Shown here one piece after another: positions 28,873-38,233 of a stretch of 64,000 nucleotides of DNA; the stretch's first letter is position 1; every line of letters starts with the position of its first letter. This DNA comes from Haloquadratum walsbyi J07HQW2. GTDB lineage: Archaea > Halobacteriota > Halobacteria > Halobacteriales > Haloferacaceae. The translations under genes and the position numbers were made by a program. Below the pieces are notes generated by a model, which saw only the letters and a list, made by a program, of their open reading frames with translations, was not told the DNA's origin and did no database searches. Where the stretch lies: assembly GCF_000415985.1 (NCBI RefSeq), contig NZ_KE356561.1, forward strand, positions 1,337,415 to 1,401,414. Direction: 5' to 3'.

Positions 28873-29507
28873 CTGATAACGAGACGCAGGCCAATGCAAT
28901 TGATTCAACGCTCGCTGAACGGCGTGAAATCGAGACAACGGTTTATCAGCCTGCTGAAGACTCAGCACTGCTTGCCGACGCAATTAGTGAGCAAGGTCAT
29001 GGACGTTTGCTTGAACTCGGGACAGGTTCTGGATGGGTCGCTATCAAAAGTGCAGAGGAGGTTGATTCGATCACAGAAGTTGTTGCAAGTGATTTAAACC
29101 CATATGCATGCCACGCCGCTGCACAGCGGGCAGTATCATCTGACAAGGCTGCAGTACCAATTTCGATCGTCCAAGGAGATCTCCTCACTCCCTTCGCTGC
29201 AAATACTTTTGATACAATCGCATTTAATCCACCATATCTTCCAACAGACCCAGATGCTGAGTGGGACGACTGGATGGAGTGTGCACTCTCAGGTGGACGA
29301 TCTGGACGAGAAGTAATTGAGTCATTTATTGACACACTTGCTCGTGTGCTTACTCCTGATGGTACTGGGATAGTGCTCATAAGCTCTTTAACCGGATATG
29401 AAATGGTAACGGAACATATCGAGAGAGCCGGGTTTAGACATTCAGTCATAATCGAAGAATCATACCCATTTGAGACACTCTCAGTGCTTGCATTGGGACA
29501 ACAATGA
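28869..29507 (+). CDS. HemK2-like class I methyltransferase
   Basis: 212 residues. AdoMet-binding LLELGTGSGWVAIKSA (from residue 47) and the glutamine/adenine-binding tetrapeptide NPPY (120-123) place it with HemK/PrmC/Mtq2-type enzymes, which methylate a Gln in release factor or a Lys/Gln elsewhere. It lacks the N-terminal helical domain of bacterial PrmC, so it fits the short archaeal-eukaryal HemK2 form, likely acting on aRF1. It overlaps ksgA by 4 bases, implying coupled translation. Confidence 0.88.
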   Translation: MTDNETQANAIDSTLAERREIETTVYQPAEDSALLADAISEQGHGRLLELGTGSGWVAIKSAEEVDSITEVVASDLNPYACHAAAQRAVSSDKAAVPISIVQGDLLTPFAANTFDTIAFNPPYLPTDPDAEWDDWMECALSGGRSGREVIESFIDTLARVLTPDGTGIVLISSLTGYEMVTEHIERAGFRHSVIIEESYPFETLSVLALGQQ

Positions 29508-29571
29508 TATAACCCAGAAGAATATATTGCTTTAGCAAATATTAACTGGTATCATTGCGTATTATGAATTG

Positions 29572-30636
29572 ATGAGCGAATACGTAGCGACATCGCCTGG
29601 GTTGTTTCCACTTCCTGACTGGGCGAAGTCAGAGTTATCAGACCTGAAAGGTCATCAAAAAGAAGATTTAGTCACAGGCGATGAGTCAGCAGAAATCAAT
29701 GCAGTTTATGATACATCGCAAACGGAAGCTATTGAGACCCAACTTGAGATGGGACTTGACCGTGTCGTCAGCGGTCAGCACAGATGGGATGATATGCTTG
29801 CACATCCTCTGACGACTCATGACAATGTTGAGACTGGTGGGATTATTCGATATTATGATAATAATAATTTCTATCGAGACCCACAGATAACGGGTGAACT
29901 TACCCCCAAAAGCAATATCGCAGATGAATTAACGGCAACCGCAGAGAAACTGACAGAAATTAAAAACGCTGACGAGCCTGGTATGGATATCCCTGCGGAT
30001 GGTGCGGCTCTCCAGGCGGTCCTTCCTGGTCCATATTCATTAGTCGACCTTGCAACGAACAGTTATTATGAAGATGACGCAACGTTCCTCTCAGCAGTAG
30101 GGCAACTACTTGTTGAAGAGGCTGCAGCACTGCCATCACATGAAACGCTGTTTTTGCTTGAACCATCGCTTGTAACTGCTGCTCCAGATGATGATATTGC
30201 ACCACTGGTCTCAGAGGTACTCTCTAATATTGCAGACGTAACCGATTCTGAGGTTATTGTATACACTTACTTCGGCGCATTAGATGAGAAAACATACGCT
30301 CATCTCATGGATGCATCGGTATCGGCTCTTGGATTTGATATTGTTGCAGGTGATCGAGAACAAACGCTGCACAACGTTACCGAATATGGTGTTACCACAG
30401 ATATTGCGCTTGGTGTTGCAGATGGTCAGAATACACTTGTTCAATCATCAGGAACGCTTATTGAACGTGCAAATTGGTTCCAAAGTCAAGTTCCATCGAC
30501 TGATTTTGACACTGTCTATCTTACCACCAGTGCTGAACCATTCTATTTACCTGTAAATAAACATCGAGAGAAACTCACTGCACTGACAGCCGCAGCAACG
30601 AACAATCCTGACGTAACAACAGAGGTTGAAGCATAA
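29572..30636 (+). CDS. metE1: MetE-like protein, N-terminal-half type
   Basis: About 354 residues with a MetE-type (beta/alpha)8 scaffold: VSGQHRWDDMLAHPL near the N-terminus and LQAVLPGPYSLVDLATNSYY in the middle. It lacks the zinc ligands carried by its partner. Bacterial MetE is one chain with a folate-binding N-half and a zinc C-half; haloarchaea carry the two as separate genes. The stop overlaps the start of the catalytic half (TAATG). The methyl donor in archaea is uncertain. I chose ATG at 29572 over a TTG one codon earlier. Confidence 0.82.
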   Translation: MSEYVATSPGLFPLPDWAKSELSDLKGHQKEDLVTGDESAEINAVYDTSQTEAIETQLEMGLDRVVSGQHRWDDMLAHPLTTHDNVETGGIIRYYDNNNFYRDPQITGELTPKSNIADELTATAEKLTEIKNADEPGMDIPADGAALQAVLPGPYSLVDLATNSYYEDDATFLSAVGQLLVEEAAALPSHETLFLLEPSLVTAAPDDDIAPLVSEVLSNIADVTDSEVIVYTYFGALDEKTYAHLMDASVSALGFDIVAGDREQTLHNVTEYGVTTDIALGVADGQNTLVQSSGTLIERANWFQSQVPSTDFDTVYLTTSAEPFYLPVNKHREKLTALTAAATNNPDVTTEVEA

Positions 30637-31730
30637 TGTCACGTAACGCCAACAACCGCGCACAGTTCCGTCCAGAGGGTCATGATGCCGATCACTTCCT
30701 GTTAACAACCGTTGTTGGGAGTTATCCTAAGCCGAAATGGCTCAATCGCGCGAATGATCTTGTTGATGATGAGGACTCGACGTTCGATGATAATAATTTG
30801 ACTGAGGCACACGATGATGCGGCGCGTCTCATTACCGAAGAACACGAGCATGCTGGGCTTGATACAGTTGTTGATGGGGAGATGCGACGTGAAGAGATGG
30901 TTGAATACTTCGCACACCGAGTCCCAGGATATGAGTTTAATGGACCAGTAAAGGTGTGGGGACACAACTATTTCAATAAGCCATCTGTTGTTTCTGAGGT
31001 TGAATATGATGACCCATGGTTGGTCGATGAGTTCAATTTCACCACAGACGTTTCAAATCGACCTGTAAAAGTACCTATTACAGGACCGTACACGCTCGCT
31101 CGCTGGTCGTTCAATGAAGCATATGATACTGAAGAAGATCTTGCGTATGATTTAGCCGAACTTGTCAATGAAGAGGTGAGTCGACTCGTTGATGCTGGGG
31201 CAAAATATATTCAGATTGACGAGCCTGCGCTTGCAACAACACCGGATGATTACGCAATCGTTGGAGAGTCACTCGAGCGAATTGTTGACGGTATTAGTGC
31301 TGATGTTCGAATCGGCCTTCACGTTTGTTATGGAGATTATTCGCGGATTTATCCTGAGATCAATGATTTCCCCATTGATGAGTTTGATCTGGAACTTTGT
31401 AATGATGGGTATGAACAGATTGAGGTATTCACTGACCCTTCATTTGAGCCAGATCTTGCACTTGGTGTTGTTGATGCTCATGATGCAACTGTTGAAACTG
31501 TTGCAGAAATTAAACAAAATATTAAATACGGACTCGAAATCGTTCCACCTGAGCGGCTTACGATCTCGCCAGATTGTGGGCTGAAGCTGTTGCCGAGGGA
31601 AATGGCTCGTGAGAAAATGGCAAATATGGTACAAGCTACTCGTGAAATTGAGGCTGAACTTGATGCTGGTAAGATCGAAGTCCCAGCTGTTGAGGATGCA
31701 CCGGTTGCATCGCAAGTCGACTCAGCATAA
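30636..31730 (+). CDS. metE2: Methionine synthase, MetE catalytic (zinc) half
   Basis: 364 residues. Transfers a methyl group to homocysteine to make methionine. The zinc ligands expected for MetE are visible: His229 and Cys231 in GLHVCYGDYS, an acidic residue in ELCNDGYE, and Cys314 in SPDCGLK. Substrate-binding blocks TVVGSYPKPKWL, VVDGEMRREEMVEYF and PITGPYTLARWSF are intact. It forms a coupled pair with the upstream MetE-like gene. It is cobalamin-independent by family. Confidence 0.92.
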   Translation: MSRNANNRAQFRPEGHDADHFLLTTVVGSYPKPKWLNRANDLVDDEDSTFDDNNLTEAHDDAARLITEEHEHAGLDTVVDGEMRREEMVEYFAHRVPGYEFNGPVKVWGHNYFNKPSVVSEVEYDDPWLVDEFNFTTDVSNRPVKVPITGPYTLARWSFNEAYDTEEDLAYDLAELVNEEVSRLVDAGAKYIQIDEPALATTPDDYAIVGESLERIVDGISADVRIGLHVCYGDYSRIYPEINDFPIDEFDLELCNDGYEQIEVFTDPSFEPDLALGVVDAHDATVETVAEIKQNIKYGLEIVPPERLTISPDCGLKLLPREMAREKMANMVQATREIEAELDAGKIEVPAVEDAPVASQVDSA

Positions 31731-31955
31731 TAAAATACTACTTTCATTATGTCTATATTTGATCGACTGATCAGTTGATTTTTATGAATGCAGTTTGAGT
31801 AACATATTTCATCAAGCGAACTCAGTTGAATGTGTAAATTTGTACTATTAAAGTATTGAATTATTGACTTGACATCATCCATTGGCTATACAACTCAAGA
31901 GAGCGAGTACCAATATTCATCGAATAAAGTCTGCGCTAGTTTATCTGAGCGAGTT

Positions 31956-31975
31956 AAACCACGTAAGCGTGGTTA
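31956..31975. terminator. Hairpin between convergent metE2 and ndk
   Basis: AACCACG-TAAG-CGTGGTT forms a perfect 7-bp stem with a 4-base loop a few bases after the ndk stop codon. It could end transcription of ndk, or be an IS605-type left-end hairpin, which has a similar CCACG...CGTGG form at 50064. Confidence 0.35.
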
Positions 31976-31979
31976 CTAT

Positions 31980-32456
31980 TCATTCATACAACCACGGATC
32001 ATCAATCCGTTCGTATGTGTAGAGTTCCGACTCATCAAAGAAGAGTTTGATTTCGCGCTCATTTGCTCCTTCATCCTCGTGGTCAGACGCATGGATCACG
32101 TTCCGACCGAGATCAAGTCCGTAATCGCCACGGATTGTACCCGGAGCCGATTCGGCCGGGTCGGTTTCGCCAACCATTGATCGAACTTGTCGAGTTGCAT
32201 CCGCACCCTCCCAGACCATTGCAAACACTGGACCAGCAGTAATGAATGATACAAGCTCATCAAAGAATGGTTTCTCCTCGTGTTCACCGTAATGATCACG
32301 TGCGGTTTCTGTATCAAGACGGGAGAACTTTCCGCCAACAAGAGTAAGTCCTCGGTCTTCAAACCTATTCACGATCTCACCAATGAGTCCACGCTGGACA
32401 CCATCAGGCTTGACCATCACAAAGGTACGTTCGTGCGTTGGCGTTTCCTCACTCAT
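31980..32456 (-). CDS. ndk: Nucleoside diphosphate kinase
   Basis: 158 residues. Moves the gamma phosphate from NTPs to NDPs through phosphohistidine. Motifs include the start [19 protein letters not shown], the Lys in KPDG, and the active-site His122 in GRNVIHASD. It ends the translation cluster rpl7ae-rps28e-rpl24e-ndk, overlapping rpl24e by 4 bases. This gene order is common in haloarchaea. Confidence 0.96.
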   Translation of the reverse strand: MSEETPTHERTFVMVKPDGVQRGLIGEIVNRFEDRGLTLVGGKFSRLDTETARDHYGEHEEKPFFDELVSFITAGPVFAMVWEGADATRQVRSMVGETDPAESAPGTIRGDYGLDLGRNVIHASDHEDEGANEREIKLFFDESELYTYERIDDPWLYE

Positions 32457-32644
32457 TCATTTGCGCCCTCAGTGGATCCAGCTTCAGTCCACTCCAGATT
32501 ACGGGGTTCGCGACCAAGACGATAGTTCTTTTCAGCTTTTGAGTCCTTGAAATGCAGGATTGTTCCGTCAGTTTTGACGAGCATTGTCCCAGTCCCAGGC
32601 TCGATTTCTTCTCCAGAGAAATCACATGTTCGTGTTTCAACCAT
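32453..32644 (-). CDS. rpl24e: Ribosomal protein L24e
   Basis: 63 residues beginning [20 protein letters not shown]. The fold core is intact ([26 protein letters not shown]). The zinc-binding Cys of other archaeal and eukaryal L24e are reduced to one (Cys7): the second of the first CxxC is Ser and the later pair is absent. I believe this loss is shared by other haloarchaea. The gene overlaps ndk and lies 3 bases after rps28e. Confidence 0.93.
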   Translation of the reverse strand: MVETRTCDFSGEEIEPGTGTMLVKTDGTILHFKDSKAEKNYRLGREPRNLEWTEAGSTEGANE

Positions 32645-32647
32645 TAA

Positions 32648-32872
32648 TTATTGACCCCCAATTGAGTCAGCATCTCGTTGTGTTTCACGAAGCTGTAATA
32701 CATCACCTTCGCGAACAGGACCAAGCACGTTGCGTGTAATAATACGGCCCTGATTAGAACCTTCACGAATGCGGCATTTGACCTGCATCGCCTCGCCATG
32801 CATTCCGGTTTTGCCAACAATCTCGATTACCTCCGCAGACGTTGAGTCACTTGCGGTCTCTTCAGCGCTCAT
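32648..32872 (-). CDS. rps28e: Ribosomal protein S28e
   Basis: 74 residues. The S28e OB-fold is clear: [56 protein letters not shown]. An N-terminal acidic extension of about 10 residues is a halophilic addition. It is the second gene of the rpl7ae operon, 6 bases after rpl7ae. Confidence 0.95.
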   Translation of the reverse strand: MSAEETASDSTSAEVIEIVGKTGMHGEAMQVKCRIREGSNQGRIITRNVLGPVREGDVLQLRETQRDADSIGGQ

Positions 32873-32878
32873 TGTCGC

Positions 32879-33241
32879 TTATCGAAGTTCCTCAACCTTC
32901 GCGGTAATGTCATCGACATCGCTGTCTGCCTCGCCGGCGTCAACGATGGCAGCAGCAGCAGAGCCTACTTCAAGACCCGCTGCTTGCCCAATCTCATCCT
33001 GTGTCTCAACGAAGGCGAGTGTAATCCCCTTTTCTTCTGCAAGTTCTGGCAGATGCATCACAATTTCCTCAGGGGAAACATCTTCAGCGACGAGAACAAG
33101 CTCAGCAGTGCCGCGTTCGATAGCTTTGGTTGTTTCGTTCGTTCCTTTCTTTACTGTTCCTGTATCCCGGGCAACCTCAAGTGCTTCAAGAGCATCATCT
33201 GCGAGGTCAGCCGGCACATCAAAGTCTACATAAACTGGCAT
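32879..33241 (-). CDS. rpl7ae: Ribosomal protein L7Ae
   Basis: 120 residues. A kink-turn RNA-binding protein of the large subunit and, in archaea, also of C/D and H/ACA guide RNPs and RNase P. The signature stretches [20 protein letters not shown] and [20 protein letters not shown] are present. It is the first gene of the four-gene operon. A leader of about 90 bases with a TATA box near 33357 precedes it. Confidence 0.97.
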   Translation of the reverse strand: MPVYVDFDVPADLADDALEALEVARDTGTVKKGTNETTKAIERGTAELVLVAEDVSPEEIVMHLPELAEEKGITLAFVETQDEIGQAAGLEVGSAAAAIVDAGEADSDVDDITAKVEELR

Positions 33242-33351
33242 TGGTATTCTCCATTCCTGCTCGTGGGCTCGACTGCTTCGCCGGCGAATCGTTCCCTGAC
33301 GGCGAGGAGTATCATCAACCCCGTGCAGGTTGTAACCACTGATAACCTTGG

Positions 33352-33363
33352 ATTACATAAAAG
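33352..33363 (-). promoter_or_regulatory. TATA box of the rpl7ae operon
   Basis: The minus strand reads CTTTTATGTAATC, about 115 bases before the rpl7ae ATG. Transcription would start near 33330, giving a leader of about 90 bases, unlike the leaderless genes nearby. A longer leader could be a site for L7Ae control; that is inference. Confidence 0.35.
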
Positions 33364-33802
33364 CGCTTTCAATGCCGGTGTCGCATGCGAAACAAACACA
33401 TACCCACCAGGATAGCCTAACAAGCAGTTATTTCTGAGATCGAAATTTTTTCTTCATGAGTTGTCAATGAGCGTTACTAGAATAGACGTGGAAATGAGTA
33501 TTCAGCTGTAGTTGTGTCTCTTTGAAATACTGCTGAATATTCACAGACTGTATTCATCGTTTCTACAAATAAACAAGTTGACCCCGAGGTAGTTCACATA
33601 GTCCCGCTGTCGTTAGTTCCTGATAGAAGCGTTCACTCAAAAAAGCTGGCAACTGGCAAACCAGATCGTCATGTCTGTGAGATACTCATTGTAAAGATGA
33701 TTGTTCTGTATGCTCAATTTCCAGAGAATATGAAGAGGAATATTAAAATTGAATCCGACTTATTTTGATATTGGAGACGTAAGATAATCATCAGATATAG
33801 TT
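33364..33802. other. Divergent intergenic region
   Basis: About 440 A+T-rich bases between the rpl7ae promoter and the DUF456 gene. No protein-like frame, tRNA or strong hairpin is seen. Confidence 0.45.
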
Positions 33803-34288
33803 GTGACAGTTTCAATGTGGGGATGGATTGCACTCAGTCTCGCCGCAATAGGTGTGATCGGAAGTGTAATACCGCTTATTCCTGGTGCTATTGTATCAAC
33901 AAGTGGTGTGTTGACGTATTGGTGGGCAAGTGGATTCAACGATCCACAATTAGGTGTCCTTACGATATTATTATTCGTCGGTATCATGACCGCTGTCGTT
34001 GACTTTGCTGGTGGAGCACTTGCCGCCCGCATGGGTGGTGCATCAACGACGACGACCGCCGTGGCGGTCATTGTTGGGATTGGTCTATTATTTATTACGG
34101 GTCCTGCCGGATTTCTTGTGGGGCTTGCAGGGACTGTATTTGTTGTTGAGTTCTCACAATGTGCTGATAGTGAGACAAGTATGAGAGCTGCTCTTGCTGC
34201 AACAGGCGGTGTTCTTGCCTCAACAGTAATTCAGTTTATCATGACCAGTGGTATGTTTCTTACCCTCGGTATAATCGTATTCAGATGA
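33803..34288 (+). CDS. DUF456 membrane protein
   Basis: 161 residues with about five membrane helices. The DUF456 pattern appears as IGSVIPLIPGAIVSTSGVLT then YWWASGF in the first third, followed by VVDFAGGALAARMGGASTTT with the Gly-rich re-entrant stretch. Start is GTG at 33803, or ATG at 33815. The function of the family is unknown. It stands alone. Confidence 0.8.
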   Translation: MTVSMWGWIALSLAAIGVIGSVIPLIPGAIVSTSGVLTYWWASGFNDPQLGVLTILLFVGIMTAVVDFAGGALAARMGGASTTTTAVAVIVGIGLLFITGPAGFLVGLAGTVFVVEFSQCADSETSMRAALAATGGVLASTVIQFIMTSGMFLTLGIIVFR

Positions 34289-34503
34289 AGTAAGTGATTC
34301 ATCAGAATATATACTTGAGTTCCTCTTAAAAATAAACTTGAGGCGTTCTCTTTGCATTTCTGTGATGACCGCGTGAGTCTGGATTTTAGCCATGGAGTAT
34401 GAGAACTATGCGGTGTTGTATCTCCTTCCTGCTCAGGGCTTGAGTATCATAACGATCGTTGGGGAAATTCAGTATCTCGGTTAATCTGAGTTGACTTATC
34501 TAA

Positions 34504-35148
34504 TCATGACCATGCAATCACACGCGCTGGTGCACCATCAGCATCGACTCGGAGTGGACAAACGAGAAGTTCAACAGTATCATCAGGAAGTGATGTAATA
34601 TTACAAATATTTTCAATAATTGGGAGACCAGCACCCAATAACGCGTGGTGAGCAGGGACCGTCTCTTCACCGGTCGGATCAGGGCTAATCGTATCAATTG
34701 CAATCGCAACATCAGCCGAAGCACATTTTTTTGCTGTTTGCGGAGCGAGTGCCGGATGGTCTACCATCTGTGGGGTTCCCCACGCATCTGCCCATCCGGT
34801 GTGGAAGATAATGAGTTCAATAGCTGTCGCGGGGTCGGTAAGTGGTGGGAGGACGGATGGATCAATTAATGTGTTTGCCTCGAATGAGCGACAATCAACA
34901 ATATGAGCGTTGAATCGGAGTTCATCTGGGGTAAATGTCTCAATCGATTCCCCATCAGGCTCAGTATGTGATGGTGCATCAATATGTGTTCCCGTGTGCG
35001 TCCCGAATTTGAGTGTTGACACACGATATCCATCGGTTGCAATATCTGCGTGCATCTCAACATTGACCGGTGGATCCTCAGGATAAACCGGCATTGACGA
35101 CTCAATCTTTCGTGTTAGGTCAATTAGTTCAGACTCATCAGGAAACAT
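34504..35148 (-). CDS. Cyclase-family (kynurenine-formamidase-like) metal hydrolase
   Basis: 214 residues. The metal-binding signature HTGTHIDAPSH is complete, preceded by DLTRKIESSMPVYPEDPP and followed by IDTISPDPT and a C-terminal PLRVDADGAPARVIA. Family members hydrolyse N-formylkynurenine, isatin and related amides; the substrate here is not determined. No tryptophan-degradation genes are nearby. It sits upstream of, and on the same strand as, no obvious partner; gltX lies 26 bases to its right on the same strand and may be co-transcribed ahead of it. Confidence 0.85.
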   Translation of the reverse strand: MFPDESELIDLTRKIESSMPVYPEDPPVNVEMHADIATDGYRVSTLKFGTHTGTHIDAPSHTEPDGESIETFTPDELRFNAHIVDCRSFEANTLIDPSVLPPLTDPATAIELIIFHTGWADAWGTPQMVDHPALAPQTAKKCASADVAIAIDTISPDPTGEETVPAHHALLGAGLPIIENICNITSLPDDTVELLVCPLRVDADGAPARVIAWS

Positions 35149-35174
35149 TGGTATTGCATAGTGATGTCGTTAGA

Positions 35175-36935
35175 TTATGAGTGTGTCCAATAGACGGTCA
35201 TATCAGTATTTGTTGTTTGCTCGTGTTTGCTATCAATCCGGGCGAATCCAACGCGTTCGAACTGAACGAGATCGCCAACAGAAGTATTGATCAACTCAGG
35301 TTCAGCAACGCCGGTGATATCACCGTCTGGCGTTCGCATTCGAACTGATATAGCTGATGATGAATCAGGAGCTGGTGCCCAATGAATTACATTGACCTCG
35401 TCTTCTCTCACCACATCTATACTATCGTCTGTTGGCCTGAACTGATTGCCATCACGCTGGACGCAGGCATATCCTTTCAACCAGACGCGATTGCCATCTA
35501 CCGGGACGTCTGCAGACTCTATTGTGATTGCATCAGTAATTGGTATCGTTCGTTCGCCCCGTTCAGGATTATCCGGGTGGAGCGGAGGATGTCCAGCTGT
35601 CATATCCCCTGATGTTGTATCGAGTGTGAATGATTCACCATTGCGAACGAGGAAGTATCGATTTGCCTCATCATCGATATGTTTGCGATTATTCGAATAT
35701 ATCGAACTCATCGAGAGCTCAACGTTCGTTGTTGATGTGCCAAGATTAATCATTGACTCAACAATTGCCTCCCCCGTTATTCCGCGACGACGAAGGCTCT
35801 GAAGCGTCGGTGCACGTGGGTCATCCCACCCATCTAATTCGTCCCCCTCAATTTTTTCAGTGAGTGTTGATGTTGACAGTGAAACATCATATGCATCAAC
35901 ATTGATATGTCCCCAATGGACGACTTCAGGATACTCCCAGTCGAAATAATTATACACAAATCGCTGTCGTTTTGCGGAGTCCTGTAAGTCAATTCCACGA
36001 ATAATATGTGTAATGCCTGTTTCATGGTCATCAATTCCGGATTGGAAATCAAGCATCGGCCAACAGCGATAGTCGGCTGCGCTCGCTCGAGGATGAGGTG
36101 TATCGATCAGTCGAAATGCAACCCAGTCGCGGAGTGCAGGATTTTTATGTTTGATGTCGGTTCGGACACGTAATACCATCTCTCCGGCAACATATTCTCC
36201 CTGAATCATCGCCTCAAACTCGGTGCGTGTCTGGTCAATAGATTTCTCACGATGAGGACATGCCTCTCCGGCGTTTTTTAACTCTGAAAAGTGTTCACCT
36301 GAACAAGAACATGTGTACGCCCCACCAACATCAATGAGATCCTGTGCATAATCATAATATAATTCAAGTCGGTCAGAGGCACGGAGGACGTCATCTGGCT
36401 CAAATCCAAGGTATGTGACATCCTCAAGAATATCATCGTACGCATTAAGATCTGGACGCTTAGTTTCAGGGTCGGTATCATCAAATCGGATGATGAATGA
36501 TCCGTCATATCGATTGCTGTACGTTCCAATGACCGCTGGCATCCGGGCGTGACCGATATGCCATGGACCATTTGGATTTGGCGCCGCTCGCATTCGGACC
36601 GACTGAGTAGGTTCTTTATCAGTAACACCCGGAAGCGATGGGAGATCATATTTATTTGAGTTATCAGCAGATTCAATCTCTTTGAGGGCTTCTGGTGCAA
36701 GCGTTTCAAGTCGATCACGACGTTCGCCCGCTGAGAGATTGTTAATCTGAGAAACAACACTACCGATGATTCCGGGGATGGCATCACCATGCGGGCGGAA
36801 TTCCGGGTTCTCTCCCATGAGCGGACCCATTATTGCGCCCATTTCGGCATCGCTATTATGTTTTACTGCATTCAAAAGTGCATGTTTTTCTGCAGATCGC
36901 TCAATACGGTCGCGTAACTCGTCGTCAATACTCAT
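35175..36935 (-). CDS. gltX: Glutamyl-tRNA synthetase (archaeal, non-discriminating type)
   Basis: 586 residues. Class I synthetase of the GlxRS archaeal/eukaryal branch. The HIGH motif appears as PNGPWHIGHAR, the KMSKS loop as a divergent STSTLTEKIEGDELDGWDDP, and the C-terminal half is an anticodon-binding beta-barrel. The N-terminal ~100 residues are the archaeal-specific helical extension. It charges tRNA-Glu and, with an amidotransferase, supplies Gln-tRNA. The frame is open upstream to 37061, but the family begins at MSIDDELRDRIE (36935). Confidence 0.95.
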   Translation of the reverse strand: MSIDDELRDRIERSAEKHALLNAVKHNSDAEMGAIMGPLMGENPEFRPHGDAIPGIIGSVVSQINNLSAGERRDRLETLAPEALKEIESADNSNKYDLPSLPGVTDKEPTQSVRMRAAPNPNGPWHIGHARMPAVIGTYSNRYDGSFIIRFDDTDPETKRPDLNAYDDILEDVTYLGFEPDDVLRASDRLELYYDYAQDLIDVGGAYTCSCSGEHFSELKNAGEACPHREKSIDQTRTEFEAMIQGEYVAGEMVLRVRTDIKHKNPALRDWVAFRLIDTPHPRASAADYRCWPMLDFQSGIDDHETGITHIIRGIDLQDSAKRQRFVYNYFDWEYPEVVHWGHINVDAYDVSLSTSTLTEKIEGDELDGWDDPRAPTLQSLRRRGITGEAIVESMINLGTSTTNVELSMSSIYSNNRKHIDDEANRYFLVRNGESFTLDTTSGDMTAGHPPLHPDNPERGERTIPITDAITIESADVPVDGNRVWLKGYACVQRDGNQFRPTDDSIDVVREDEVNVIHWAPAPDSSSAISVRMRTPDGDITGVAEPELINTSVGDLVQFERVGFARIDSKHEQTTNTDMTVYWTHS

Positions 36936-37185
36936 TATACAATAATCTACTCTCCCAAGTAAAAACAAACGCGGATTATGGAACAAACCGGAATCACGTT
37001 TTTGAATGCGGTTACTCCGCCCTACTCGACTGTTAGTTGAGTGAAATACACTCTGGTGCACATGCTTGACAGTAAACAGCTTATGCGTAGAATCAACAGT
37101 ATCGGTTTCTCATATCACAGGCTGGATGTGACTAGCAGTTTTAACGATAATCAGCGGTACGAAAAACTAGGTTCCCGTCTCAGGC

Positions 37186-38232
37186 TCAGTATCCCCGAGT
37201 GACTAAATAATCAGCAATATCACACAGCAGCGACCGCGCATCGTTATCCGGGAGTACCTCAAGATGATCTTTTGCCCGCTCAATAAGATCGGTCGCCGTT
37301 TCACTGGCATAATCGATTGACCCAACCTCATCAAGTGTTTCAACAGCATTTTCGACTGCTGCTTCTGAGACAGCATCGACATCTGTCGAATCAAGTAGTG
37401 ATTCAACGTCAACACCTTGCTGGCGCGCGTGAAGTGTGATCAATGTCTCTTTGTTCTCAATGAGATCTGACCCACGCTGTTTGCCTAGTTGCTCAGATGG
37501 GACAGTAAGATCTAATACGTCATCTTGAATCTGGAAGGCTCGACCGGCGTCAATACCATATTGATACAGCGCTTCGACAACATCTGAGTCTGCATCCAAT
37601 AGCAACGCTGTTGTTGAGGTTGCAGCACCATACAACACAGCCGTTTTGAGTTCAACCATTTCAAGATATTCCTCAGGAACAACCGCATCACGATGTTCAA
37701 ACTCAACATCAAGTGCTTGACCCTCACAGATTTGTGTGCAAGTCGTTGCAAGACGACTAACAGCAGCAACACCATTTGCTGGATCTGCGCCAGTATTTGA
37801 GAGTAACTCAAATGCTTTTGCATAGAGCGTATCACCAGCGAGGATGGCTGTTTCAGTATCGTATTCACGATGGACCGCAGGAACACCGCGACGGAGATCA
37901 TCATCATCCATAATGTCATCATGGATCAGTGTGAACGACTGGATAACCTCAATGCTTGTCGCCGCAGACATAACATCAACCTCGTTCTCATCAAGTGCCG
38001 GAAATGACCGATAATCAGCCGTCAGTGGGTCAACGTCCGAAAGCGATTCAGCAGTCAGTAATGCTACAGTCGGACGAAGACGCTTCCCGCCAGCCTCAAG
38101 CAAATACCGCGTTGCTTCATAGAGTCGTTCAGGTGACTGCATTGGGACATCCGTATCCAAGGCATCATTGACGAGCGTTCGGCGTGCACGTACAGCATCG
38201 AGCACCCGTTCTTCCGTCGCGTCCGAACTCAT
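37186..38232 (-). CDS. idsA: Geranylgeranyl / farnesyl diphosphate synthase
   Basis: 348 residues. A trans-prenyltransferase that builds C15-C20 diphosphates for archaeal lipids and for crtB. The first Asp-rich motif is HDDIMDDDDLRRG and the second is FQIQDDVLDL; KRLRP near residue 50 binds isopentenyl diphosphate. The start follows the RNase J stop with one base between, so the two are coupled. Met at 38232 fits the family start better than the in-frame Met at 38253 inside rnj. Confidence 0.94.
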   Translation of the reverse strand: MSSDATEERVLDAVRARRTLVNDALDTDVPMQSPERLYEATRYLLEAGGKRLRPTVALLTAESLSDVDPLTADYRSFPALDENEVDVMSAATSIEVIQSFTLIHDDIMDDDDLRRGVPAVHREYDTETAILAGDTLYAKAFELLSNTGADPANGVAAVSRLATTCTQICEGQALDVEFEHRDAVVPEEYLEMVELKTAVLYGAATSTTALLLDADSDVVEALYQYGIDAGRAFQIQDDVLDLTVPSEQLGKQRGSDLIENKETLITLHARQQGVDVESLLDSTDVDAVSEAAVENAVETLDEVGSIDYASETATDLIERAKDHLEVLPDNDARSLLCDIADYLVTRGY

Positions 38233-38233
38233 T

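Noticed and set aside
33226-33423. 65-codon minus frame upstream of rpl7ae
   Set aside because: It overlaps the probable leader and promoter of rpl7ae and shows no family or start signal.
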